DNA of 12,692 nt from JAAYEV01 sp964508195 (GCA_964508195.1 CAZDSH010000043.1:1-12692), one strand, 5' to 3'; numbered from the stretch's first letter, positions 6,876-12,692 are shown. A program made the numbers and translations. Notes: generated by a model from the letters alone, not told the origin.

Positions 6876-6898
6876 AGCCACCAATAATGCTGGTGGCT
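6876..6898 (+). terminator. Hairpin after aroH, likely terminator with interrupted T-run
   Basis: AGCCACCA (6876-6883) and TGGTGGCT (6891-6898) pair perfectly around a 7-base loop, starting 5 bases after the aroH stop. TTT follows directly, then AAAATTGAATGTTTTA. The imperfect T-run suggests partial termination, letting some transcripts enter cmk, for which I see no separate promoter. Confidence 0.65.
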
Positions 6899-6934
6899 TT
6901 AAAATTGAATGTTTTAATAAAGTGAGGTATCCCG

Positions 6935-7609
6935 TTGAAAACGAATTTGCATATAGCTATTGACGGACCTGCAGGCTCGGGGAAAAGTACAGTGGCAAAG
7001 GGTTTGGCTAAAAGGCTTAATATAAGTTATATAGATACCGGGGCGATGTATAGGGCTGTTACTTATAATGTAATTAAAAACAATGTCCCCCGGGGGGATG
7101 CCAACGCTATCACGGGTATAGCCATTGCATCGCAAATTGAATTTAAAAACGGTATGACCCTTCTTAACGGTGAAGATGTAAGCGACGATATCCGTGGACC
7201 GGCCGTCGATAGGAGAGTTTCTGAGGTTGCGAGTATACCGGGGGTACGCGATCACCTCGTCGCATTACAAAAACGGATAGCAAAGGATAATGCAATTGTA
7301 ATGGATGGCAGGGATATTGGTACTACGGTGTTGCCGGAGGCAGGGTTTAAGTTTTTCCTTACTGCTACTTTAGAGGAAAGGGCAAAAAGGCGATATGCTG
7401 ATCTTGTTAATTCAAATCCGGGTACACACTTAGAACAGGTTATGAAGGAGCTTCAAAGGAGAGATCATATAGACAGCACAAGGGGATATTCACCTCTAAG
7501 GGCAGCGGAAGATGCAATAATAATTGACACTACAGGCAAAAGCGTTGATACGGTGTTAAAGGAGCTTATGGATATAATAGGGGGAAGGGGAATATGTTTT
7601 ACAAAATAG
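6935..7609 (+). CDS. cmk: (d)CMP kinase
   Basis: A 224-residue cytidylate kinase that phosphorylates CMP and dCMP with ATP in pyrimidine nucleotide salvage and turnover. The P-loop GPAGSGKST is at 11-19, the nucleotide-binding DTGAMYRA at 34-41, the substrate-binding DGRDIGT at 124-130, and RRDHIDSTRGYSPL near 175-188 holds the conserved arginine/aspartate set. The length is normal for bacterial Cmk. Translation starts at TTG (6935), with GTGAGGT (6922-6928) 6 bases upstream; no ATG or GTG fits better. It opens the cmk-plsC-ispH/S1 block, an order conserved in Clostridia, and its end overlaps plsC by 16 bases. Confidence 0.95.
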   Translation: MKTNLHIAIDGPAGSGKSTVAKGLAKRLNISYIDTGAMYRAVTYNVIKNNVPRGDANAITGIAIASQIEFKNGMTLLNGEDVSDDIRGPAVDRRVSEVASIPGVRDHLVALQKRIAKDNAIVMDGRDIGTTVLPEAGFKFFLTATLEERAKRRYADLVNSNPGTHLEQVMKELQRRDHIDSTRGYSPLRAAEDAIIIDTTGKSVDTVLKELMDIIGGRGICFTK

Positions 7610-8196
7610 CTGCCTTTATATGTAAAGGACTATTGAGGTTGCTCTATAAAGTGGAAGTAAAGGGGGATATCTCCCTTAGTAGCGTCAGAGGCTGCATCGT
7701 GTATGCAAATCATACGTGCGTTTTAGACCCCGTAGTGATGGGCGGCTTTACAAATAGGCAAATAAGATTTATGGCGAAGACGGAACTTTTTAAAAATAAA
7801 CTTTTTAGATACGTATTGCTTAAGGTGGGAACAGTTCCCGTAAGGCGAGGCGAAGGGGATATAAACGCTGTTAAAACGTCACTACGGCTACTTAAAAACG
7901 GAGAAATATTAGGGATGTTTCCCGAGGGTACTAGGAACAAGGGTGAGGCTTTAATGGATGCCGAGCCGGGGCTTTCTATGATCGCTATAAGGGCCCGGGT
8001 ACCGGTAATACCGATGGCAATATCATCAAAGTACAGGGTATTCAGTAGGATAAGGTTTAGTATAGGCGAGCCCGTATACCTAGAGGAGTTCTATGGCAGA
8101 AGGCTCACTATAAAGGAACATAGGCGAATAAGCAACGAACTTATGGCTAAGGTTTCTGAATTATTAAAAGAGGACCGAGATATAGAAACGTCGTGA
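7594..8196 (+). CDS. plsC: 1-acyl-sn-glycerol-3-phosphate acyltransferase
   Basis: A 200-residue acyltransferase of the LPLAT/PlsC family, which acylates lysophosphatidate to phosphatidate at the inner face of the membrane. The catalytic block NHTCVLD has H40 and D45 (NHx4D), and the substrate-binding block FPEGTR is at 109-114, followed by the VPVIPMA segment (137-143). The N-terminal 20 residues are hydrophobic and basic and could act as a membrane contact. It overlaps cmk by 16 bases in another frame; AGGGGGA upstream gives a suitable ribosome site, so translation is probably coupled. The length is typical. The acyl donor (acyl-ACP or acyl-CoA) cannot be told from the sequence. Confidence 0.92.
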   Translation: MFYKIAAFICKGLLRLLYKVEVKGDISLSSVRGCIVYANHTCVLDPVVMGGFTNRQIRFMAKTELFKNKLFRYVLLKVGTVPVRRGEGDINAVKTSLRLLKNGEILGMFPEGTRNKGEALMDAEPGLSMIAIRARVPVIPMAISSKYRVFSRIRFSIGEPVYLEEFYGRRLTIKEHRRISNELMAKVSELLKEDRDIETS

Positions 8197-8220
8197 TTAA
8201 ATTATGGGGAGGGTGAGGCA

Positions 8221-10611
8221 TTGCGAATAATAACAGCTAAGCATCTAGGGGTTTGCTATGGCGTTAAAAAAGCATTGGAAATTGCCGAAAGGTTCACCGA
8301 TAAGGATACAAAGGCTTATACCCTTGGACCTTTGATACACAATAACCAGGTAGTGGAGAGCCTGAACAAAAGGGGTGTAATGTCCATAGAGTCCCTCAAT
8401 GCAATCGAAGGCGGCACAGTTATTATAAGATCCCATGGTGTTCCCCCCGAAATCCATGGAGAGGCGGCCCATAAAGTTGTGGAGCTTATAGATGCAACTT
8501 GCCCTTTCGTACGTAAAATCCAGGAAAAAGTAAAGGAATATTACGCAAGGGGATATCAAATCATAATAGTAGGGGATGCTAAGCATCCGGAAGTTAAGGG
8601 CGTAAACGGATGGTGTGATTATAGCGCAATAATACTGGACAACCCGGGGGATGCGGAAGAATTAAAACATTATAAAAAACTGTGCGTAGTAGCCCAGACC
8701 ACAATACCCTTCGAATTATGGGATATTATGAAACCTATCTTAGAAGAAAAGGGCGACGAAGTTGAATCCTTCAATACGATATGTAATGCTACTTATCTAA
8801 GGCAACAGGCGGCGAAGGAATTATCAAAACAAGTGGACGCTATGCTAGTAATAGGCGGGTTGCACAGTTCAAATACCCAAAAGTTATATAGATTGTGTAA
8901 AGCACAATGTGAGGCTACTTATCATATAGAGACGGCTAAGGAATTGCCGCTTGAACATATAAAGGGGGTTGGAATTCTAGGGATAACAGCAGGTGCTTCA
9001 ACACCAGATTGGATTATTAAGGAGGTAATTGACAAAATGACGGAGTTGGATAACGTGAAACAGGAACGGGAAAATATGCAGGATGACGAAAAAACTGAAA
9101 TAGAAAATACCGAGGCCGAGGTAGAAGATAAGGCCGAAACTATAGAGGAAAGACCCGAGGCCGGGGATGCTGACGAGGCTCCGGAGGATGCCCCCGGGGT
9201 AGAGGATGCTACTGACGACGAGGCGCCGGAGGATGCCCCCGGGGTCGAGGATACTACTGACGATGAAGCGCCGGAGGATGCCCCCGGGGTTGAGGACGCT
9301 GCTGACGACGAGGCGCCGGAGGATACCCCCGGGGCCGGGGATATTGCCGAGGCTGCAAAGGAGGAACTCGAAGCCGGAGACGCTGCCGAAGCCGTAGAGA
9401 AGGAGCCCGAGGATGCCGACGAGATCACCGATAAGGAAGCTATGATAGAGGGTATAGAGGACAGCATCATTACAATAAGACCCGGTAAAGTGGTTAAAGG
9501 CACCGTAATGCAAGTAGGGGACAAAGAGGTAATAGTAAATATAGGTTACAAAGCCGATGGGATAATAACCAAGGAGGAATTGTCCAACGATCCGGCTTTA
9601 GAACCATCCGACGTAGTCCAGGTTGGCGATGAAATAGAGGTGTTCGTCAGAAAAATAGACGAAAAAGAAGGAAGTGTGTCCCTTTCTAAGAAGAAAGTTG
9701 ATATAGAAAAGGCATGGAAACTCCTTAAAGATAAACACGAAACAGGAGAACCCGTCGATGCTAAAATATTAGAAGAGGTAAATGCAGGCCTTATTGCGAT
9801 CGCCGAAGGGATCAAAGGTTTTGTGCCCGCCTCCCATGTGGATATCGGTTATGTAGAAGTGTTACAGGATTTCGTAGGACAGGAATTATCTATGAAGGTT
9901 ATTGAGTTTAATAGAAGCAAAGGAAAGGTTATATTTTCACGTAAGGCGTTGCTACAGGCCGAGAGGGAAAGGAAAAAGAAAGAAGTACTATCCACCCTTA
10001 AGGCAGGGGATCGTATAGAGGGAGAAGTAAAAAGATTAACAGGCTTTGGCGCCTTCGTAGATGTAGGCGGTATTGATGGCCTTGTACACATTTCAGAGAT
10101 ATCATGGCACCGCATAGGACATCCTTCAGAGGTGTTGGAAACGGGCCAAAACATTGAAGTTCTCGTCCTCGGGGTTGAACGGGAAAGGGAAAGAATTTCT
10201 CTAAGCATTAAACAGATTATGCCCCATCCCTGGGACAATATAGAAGATAGGTTCGCGGCGGGGGATATAATATCCGGTAAAGTTGTAAGGCTTGTGGATT
10301 TTGGCGCCTTCGTAGAATTAGAACCCGGGGTAGAGGGGTTAGTCCACATATCCCAAATAGCCTATGAGCACGTTGATAAGCCCCAGGACGTTTTAGAAGA
10401 AGGACAGGAAGTAAAGGTGAAGGTATTAGATCTAAGGCCTAAGGATAGAAGGGTTAGCCTTAGTATCAAAGAAACAATGGAAAGACCTACAAGGGAGGAG
10501 AATAAGGGCAGAACTAGGCCCCAACAACCCCTCAATGAGGAGGAGCAACCAATCACTATCGGCGAGCTAGTAGGGGATATATTTAAAGAAAACAAAGAAA
10601 AAGACGAGTAG
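8221..10611 (+). CDS. ispH: IspH fused to a four-domain S1 RNA-binding protein
   Basis: A 796-residue fusion. Residues 1-280 are 4-hydroxy-3-methylbut-2-enyl diphosphate reductase, the last step of the MEP isoprenoid pathway. The [4Fe-4S] ligands C12, C94 and C188 are present, as are H40, H72 (RSHG), E124 (HPEV), T160/T161 and the SSNT motif (216-219). Residues 281-415 are an acidic low-complexity linker. Four S1 domains follow, at about 423-491, 508-576, 595-664 and 679-750, resembling ribosomal protein S1. This fusion is known in Clostridia, so it is not a sequencing artefact; the reading frame is open throughout. Translation starts at TTG (8221) with GGGGAGGGTGA just upstream, 24 bases after plsC. 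The S1 part probably binds mRNA on the ribosome, but whether it replaces full S1 function is unknown here. Confidence 0.95.
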   Translation: MRIITAKHLGVCYGVKKALEIAERFTDKDTKAYTLGPLIHNNQVVESLNKRGVMSIESLNAIEGGTVIIRSHGVPPEIHGEAAHKVVELIDATCPFVRKIQEKVKEYYARGYQIIIVGDAKHPEVKGVNGWCDYSAIILDNPGDAEELKHYKKLCVVAQTTIPFELWDIMKPILEEKGDEVESFNTICNATYLRQQAAKELSKQVDAMLVIGGLHSSNTQKLYRLCKAQCEATYHIETAKELPLEHIKGVGILGITAGASTPDWIIKEVIDKMTELDNVKQERENMQDDEKTEIENTEAEVEDKAETIEERPEAGDADEAPEDAPGVEDATDDEAPEDAPGVEDTTDDEAPEDAPGVEDAADDEAPEDTPGAGDIAEAAKEELEAGDAAEAVEKEPEDADEITDKEAMIEGIEDSIITIRPGKVVKGTVMQVGDKEVIVNIGYKADGIITKEELSNDPALEPSDVVQVGDEIEVFVRKIDEKEGSVSLSKKKVDIEKAWKLLKDKHETGEPVDAKILEEVNAGLIAIAEGIKGFVPASHVDIGYVEVLQDFVGQELSMKVIEFNRSKGKVIFSRKALLQAERERKKKEVLSTLKAGDRIEGEVKRLTGFGAFVDVGGIDGLVHISEISWHRIGHPSEVLETGQNIEVLVLGVERERERISLSIKQIMPHPWDNIEDRFAAGDIISGKVVRLVDFGAFVELEPGVEGLVHISQIAYEHVDKPQDVLEEGQEVKVKVLDLRPKDRRVSLSIKETMERPTREENKGRTRPQQPLNEEEQPITIGELVGDIFKENKEKDE
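9172..9351 (+). repeat. 45-bp coding tandem repeat in the IspH-S1 linker (four 15-residue units)
   Basis: Four consecutive 45-base units encode the 15-residue period DEAPEDAPGVEDATD (residues 318-332, 333-347, 348-362) plus a diverged fourth copy (363-377). The first three units are nearly identical at both DNA and protein level, so they arose by recent duplication. The unit is a multiple of three, so copy-number changes keep the frame open. Confidence 0.93.
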
Positions 10612-10612
10612 G

Positions 10613-10642
10613 ATTAAATGCCCCTTTAAAGGGGCATTTAAT
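10613..10642. terminator. 30-bp perfect palindrome ending the cmk-plsC-ispH/S1 unit
   Basis: ATTAAATGCCCCTTT (10613-10627) is followed directly by its exact reverse complement (10628-10642), starting 2 bases after the ispH-S1 stop. As RNA it gives a 12-bp stem with the loop TTTAAA. The GC core is flanked by A and T runs on both sides, so it could end transcription in either direction, although the T-run is short. Confidence 0.75.
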
Positions 10643-10788
10643 ATGTCGGTAAAACCAATTTTAAATAGCGGGTTGGATATATTGTATTACAAAAACAGAG
10701 TATAGGGCAATAAAACCATAACTTTTAATGAAAATGAAGCCTGGTAGTGAATAATCGGGGTTAATGGTGTTTAACAGCATTTTAAGTA
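10643..10788. other. Intergenic stretch between ispH-S1 and the speH promoter
   Basis: No supported gene. The minus-strand open frame across 10661-10888 has no convincing ribosome site and overlaps the speH promoter and start. A weak dyad GTTAA/TTAAC lies at about 10760-10775. Nothing else stands out. Confidence 0.5.
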
Positions 10789-10816
10789 TTGACTTTTTTA
10801 GATATTCTGTTAGAAT
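10789..10816 (+). promoter_or_regulatory. Sigma-A type promoter for speH
   Basis: TTGACT (10789-10794) and TAGAAT (10811-10816) are separated by 16 bases, each matching 5/6 of the consensus. A start near 10823 gives a leader of about 45 nt to the preferred ATG at 10868. Confidence 0.65.
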
Positions 10817-10867
10817 TTTATGTGTTAAATGAAAATTAAAAGATTGCGTAAAAGGGGGAATGATATT

Positions 10868-11242
10868 ATGATTGTATTGGGACGCCACATACTGGCGGAG
10901 ATCTATGGTTGTGATAATGTTATTTTAAATGATCAGGATTATATTGAAAAAGTGATGATTGAGGCTTCTATTGTAGCCGGAGCTGAAGTCAGAGAAGCAG
11001 CGTTTCATAAATTTAGCCCACAGGGCGTAAGCGGCGTCGTAGTTATATCAGAATCCCATCTGACTATTCATACCTGGCCGGAGCTGGGATACGCTGCGGT
11101 TGATATATTCACCTGCGGTGACAACGTAAACCCTTGGGATGCATGTAATTATCTTACTGAAATGTTCAAAGCGGAACATATAACGGCTACGGAAATAAAA
11201 AGGGGACTATTCGATGAGCCGGTGAAGGTAGCTAATCTTTAA
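10868..11242 (+). CDS. speH: S-adenosylmethionine decarboxylase proenzyme (SpeH type)
   Basis: A 124-residue class 1B AdoMet decarboxylase proenzyme that supplies decarboxylated AdoMet as the aminopropyl donor for spermidine synthesis. It cleaves itself before a serine that becomes the pyruvoyl group. Counted from the ATG at 10868 the key residues are S63 (SESHLTIHTWPE), H68 and C83, the same numbers as in the characterised Thermotoga maritima enzyme, which strongly supports this start. AAGGGGG (10852-10858) lies 9 bases upstream. An upstream in-frame ATG at 10829 would add 13 residues but sits almost at the predicted transcription start and has no ribosome site. The gene has its own promoter and terminator; speE is not in the window. 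Confidence 0.95.
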   Translation: MIVLGRHILAEIYGCDNVILNDQDYIEKVMIEASIVAGAEVREAAFHKFSPQGVSGVVVISESHLTIHTWPELGYAAVDIFTCGDNVNPWDACNYLTEMFKAEHITATEIKRGLFDEPVKVANL

Positions 11243-11257
11243 AACGAAATAAGGGGA

Positions 11258-11269
11258 TGAAAGCTTTCA
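11258..11269. promoter_or_regulatory. 12-bp perfect palindrome after speH
   Basis: TGAAAGCTTTCA is a perfect palindrome 16 bases after the speH stop and upstream of its terminator. It could be an operator or an RNA processing site, or chance; nothing else supports a role. Confidence 0.2.
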
Positions 11270-11288
11270 ATTACCAATACAGGTTATA

Positions 11289-11332
11289 ATAAGTGTGCAT
11301 TGTATGAAAAAAATGCACACTTATATTTTTTC
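11289..11332 (+). terminator. Rho-independent terminator of speH
   Basis: ATAAGTGTGCAT (11289-11300) and ATGCACACTTAT (11313-11324) form a 12-bp stem around a 12-base A-rich loop, followed by ATTTTTTCG and further T-runs. This is the standard form of an intrinsic terminator on the + strand. Confidence 0.88.
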
Positions 11333-11361
11333 GTTATTTTTTTAATTTTATGTATATTTTC

Positions 11362-11458
11362 TGTTATAAGGGCAAAAATATAAATGACCTCACAAAATAC
11401 ATTGAGACCCCCTTTACATTCTTTTACCGTGATACTTAGGTGTCACGGTTTTTTTTAA
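11362..11458 (+). ncRNA. Candidate small RNA or cheR leader with anti-Shine-Dalgarno motifs
   Basis: Between the speH terminator and cheR there is a possible complete short transcription unit. TG-T-TATAAG (11362-11370) is an extended -10 box with only a weak -35 (TTAATT, 17 bases upstream). A transcript from about 11377 would run about 80 nt and end in a strong terminator at 11426-11456. The region before the hairpin has little self-pairing and contains ACCTCAC (11387-11393) and CCCCCTTTA (11408-11416), both complementary to Shine-Dalgarno sites in this window. An alternative is a 24-codon leader ORF from the ATG at 11384, with AAGGG 11 bases upstream, whose TAA (11456-11458) lies just past the hairpin. 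Both ideas are inference; no homologue is known to me. Confidence 0.35.
11426..11456 (+). terminator. Strong Rho-independent terminator upstream of cheR
   Basis: ACCGTGATAC (11426-11435) pairs with GTGTCACGGT (11440-11449), with one G-U pair and a four-base TTAG loop, and eight consecutive T residues begin at the base of the stem (11449-11456). It is the best terminator in the window. It stands 94 bases after the end of the speH terminator, so it either serves a separate short transcript or stops read-through before cheR. Confidence 0.88.
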
Positions 11459-11465
11459 TCTAAAT

Positions 11466-11486
11466 ATATGATAAAATGTATCATAT
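11466..11486. promoter_or_regulatory. AT-rich inverted repeat upstream of cheR
   Basis: ATATGATA (11466-11473) and TATCATAT (11479-11486) are perfect 8-bp arms with a 5-base spacer, 33 bases before the preferred cheR start. TATGAT and TAAAAT inside it resemble -10 boxes, but no good -35 is visible. It could be an operator overlapping the cheR promoter. Confidence 0.35.
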
Positions 11487-11518
11487 TACTTACTGCAAAG
11501 CGCATAAAGGGGGAAAAA

Positions 11519-12301
11519 ATGGGCGATTATGACTTATTCAAAGCTTTAATCTTAAAAAAGACCGGTATCGATTTGTCCCTTTACAAGGAAAAACAGATGA
11601 AAAGAAGGATAAAAGCGCTAGCTACTAGGAAAGGTTTTAATAAGCTCACGGATTATTATAGGGGTATTGATAAAGATCAGCAGTTACATGATGAATTTTT
11701 AAATTATATAACGATAAATGTATCGGAATTTTTCAGAAATCCTAAACAATGGGACGTATTGCAGAAGGAGATTGTGCCATTGTTAATTGAAAATATAAAG
11801 GCCCAGGGGAGTATAAGGGTATGGAGCTGTGCATGCTCCACCGGCGAGGAGCCCTATTCCTTGGTGATGCTATTCTCTCAGTATCCCAAGCTAGAAGGGG
11901 TAAGGGTTTTTGCGACGGATATAGATGAAGGGGCTATAGAAAAGGCGAAGGTAGGAGTTTATAAAGAAAATAGCCTTAAAAATTTAACCGCTGAACAAAA
12001 AAAGAAATTTTTTCAGCGGTGTAACAACGGCTACAAAATTGACGATACCATAAAAAGAAAGGTGGACTTTAAAAGACTGGACTTACTTAGGGATGATTTC
12101 CCCAATCGATGTGATCTAATTCTATGCCGGAACGTACTTATATATTTTACTGAACAGGCGAAACAGTTGATATACCAGAAATTGAGCAAGATCTTAACGG
12201 ATAACGGCGTTTTATTCGTAGGAAGTACTGAACAGATTATAATGCCACAAAAATATAACTTAACACCCATGAAGGTTTTTTTCTACATGAAAAATAAATA
12301 A
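11519..12301 (+). CDS. cheR: CheR-type chemoreceptor glutamate methyltransferase
   Basis: A 260-residue protein-glutamate O-methyltransferase using S-adenosylmethionine, which methylates chemoreceptors in chemotaxis. The N-terminal helical domain (about 1-65) is followed by NVSEFFR (67-73), the SAM-binding CACSTGEEPYS (104-114), ATDID (132-136) and CRNVLIYF (203-210), all standard for the family. There is no C-terminal TPR extension. I prefer the ATG at 11519, with AAAGGGGG (11506-11513) 5 bases upstream; an in-frame ATG at 11468 would add 17 residues but lies inside the inverted repeat and has no ribosome site. No other chemotaxis or flagellar gene is in the window, so it is a solitary cheR here, whose partners must be elsewhere. 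Confidence 0.93.
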   Translation: MGDYDLFKALILKKTGIDLSLYKEKQMKRRIKALATRKGFNKLTDYYRGIDKDQQLHDEFLNYITINVSEFFRNPKQWDVLQKEIVPLLIENIKAQGSIRVWSCACSTGEEPYSLVMLFSQYPKLEGVRVFATDIDEGAIEKAKVGVYKENSLKNLTAEQKKKFFQRCNNGYKIDDTIKRKVDFKRLDLLRDDFPNRCDLILCRNVLIYFTEQAKQLIYQKLSKILTDNGVLFVGSTEQIIMPQKYNLTPMKVFFYMKNK

Positions 12302-12459
12302 AAATTACTAAATTTATTTTATAATCCTATTCATCGTTTATATATAATTTCCTATGTATCGTGCACAAGTATTTTATGCCGTGGAATCTTGATTTATAGC
12401 GGCGTAGACCAGGTAGCCCGGGTAACACCTTGAAAATGGATAATTTAATAATATACCGG
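12302..12459. other. Intergenic stretch between cheR and the tRNA promoter
   Basis: No gene and no convincing terminator for cheR. The left half is AT-rich. A short GC-richer island at about 12398-12430 contains the palindrome CCCGGG and weak flanking AGGT/ACCT symmetry; I cannot assign it. Confidence 0.5.
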
Positions 12460-12507
12460 AAAAATATTTTTTGTCTCCTTGACAGATCCAATTATTTATT
12501 GTATATT
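12460..12507 (+). promoter_or_regulatory. Strong tRNA operon promoter with UP-like element
   Basis: TTGACA (12479-12484, 6/6) and TATATT (12502-12507, 5/6) are 17 bases apart. Upstream, AAAAATATTTT (12460-12470) fits the distal half of the UP-element consensus AAAWWTWTTTT, within about three bases of its usual distance. The transcript would start near 12514, about 16 nt before the first mature tRNA. Confidence 0.85.
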
Positions 12508-12529
12508 ATTGTTTGTGTCACGTGTTTCG

Positions 12530-12605
12530 GGGCCTTTAGCTCAGTTGGCAGAGCAACCGGCTCATAACCGGTCGGTCCGGGGTTCGAATCCCTGAAGGCC
12601 CACCA
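12530..12605 (+). tRNA. tRNA with CAT anticodon: elongator Met or Ile2
   Basis: A complete 76-nt cloverleaf with encoded CCA. The acceptor stem GGGCCTT pairs with AAGGCCC, the D stem is GCTC/GAGC, the anticodon stem ACCGG/CCGGT with loop CTCATAA and anticodon CAT at 12563-12565, and the T arm has TTCGAAT. It is not initiator tRNA: G1 pairs with C72 and the anticodon stem lacks the three consecutive G-C pairs next to the loop. Elongator Met is the default call, but its C4-G69 and C5-G68 pairs are features used by TilS to recognise tRNA-Ile2, so the isoleucine (lysidine-modified) identity is possible. Confidence 0.93.
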
Positions 12606-12611
12606 AAACGC

Positions 12612-12689
12612 GGCCCGGTAGTTCAGATTGGTTAGAATGCCAGCCTGTCACGCTGGAGGTCGAGGGTTCGAGTCCCTTCCGGGTCGCCA
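12612..12689 (+). tRNA. tRNA-Asp (GTC)
   Basis: A complete 78-nt cloverleaf with encoded CCA, 6 bases after the preceding tRNA, so both are surely co-transcribed. The acceptor stem GGCCCGG pairs with CCGGGTC with one G-U pair, the anticodon stem is CCAGC/GCTGG, the loop CTGTCAC gives anticodon GTC (12647-12649), and the T arm has TTCGAGT. The discriminator base G73 is the one expected for aspartate. The window ends 3 bases later, so further tRNAs may follow. Confidence 0.96.
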
Positions 12690-12692
12690 TTA

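Noticed and set aside
8922..9524. Long open frames on the minus strand (up to 200 residues) and a short plus-frame ORF across the IspH-S1 linker
   Set aside because: They are by-products of the repetitive, stop-poor acidic linker sequence; they are low-complexity Ser/Ala-rich, lack ribosome sites and overlap a well-supported gene.
10661..10888. Minus-strand 75-residue ORF in the speH upstream region
   Set aside because: It overlaps the speH promoter, ribosome site and start, has no convincing Shine-Dalgarno sequence and no recognisable motif.
11251..11286. Short ORF after speH behind AAGGGG
   Set aside because: Only about 10 codons, with the Shine-Dalgarno sequence touching the ATG; it lies between speH and its terminator.
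12398..12430. GC-richer island before the tRNA promoter as a riboswitch or T-box
   Set aside because: No T-box sequence, no terminator/antiterminator pair and only a short imperfect dyad around CCCGGG.

Overview
The window looks like chromosomal DNA of a low-to-moderate-GC, endospore-lineage Firmicute of class Clostridia, probably an anaerobe. The evidence is a four-gene ferredoxin-dependent 2-oxoacid oxidoreductase cluster, an ispH gene fused in frame to a four-domain S1 gene (a known clostridial arrangement), the order cmk-plsC-ispH/S1, strong AAAGGGGG-type Shine-Dalgarno sites, and use of GTG and TTG starts. All genes I accept are on the + strand. I cannot name the genus.

Layout. 1-131: right end of a GC-rich 25-bp tandem repeat array that continues off the left edge. 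132-360: AT-rich leader with a candidate promoter. 361-4005: korD-korA-korB-korC followed by an RpiR-type SIS regulator, closely spaced and closed by a hairpin at 4020-4051. 4083-6458: histidine phosphatase, an HI0933/BaiN-type flavoprotein and a small membrane-anchored protein of unknown function. 6462-6898: aroH chorismate mutase with its own promoter and hairpin. 6935-10642: cmk, plsC and ispH-S1, closed by a 30-bp palindrome. 10789-11332: speH (AdoMet decarboxylase) with its own promoter and terminator. 11362-11458: a possible short non-coding RNA or leader ending in a strong terminator. 11519-12301: a solitary cheR. 12460-12689: a strong promoter with an UP-like element driving tRNA(CAT) and tRNA-Asp, probably the start of a longer tRNA operon.

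How the genes work together. The Kor complex interconverts a 2-oxoacid and its acyl-CoA with ferredoxin as electron carrier; the adjacent RpiR regulator, which carries a phosphosugar-binding type of domain, may tie it to carbon status. The cmk-plsC-ispH/S1 block joins nucleotide, phospholipid, isoprenoid and translation functions. aroH and speH are single-gene units for aromatic amino acids and polyamines.

Most of the window is ordinary housekeeping DNA. The parts that deserve a second look are the 25-bp array, the candidate small RNA between speH and cheR (it carries two stretches complementary to Shine-Dalgarno sites in this same window), the 15-residue acidic repeat in the ispH-S1 linker, and an identical 12-mer behind two different intergenic hairpins. 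I saw no defence system, CRISPR array, insertion sequence or phage gene.
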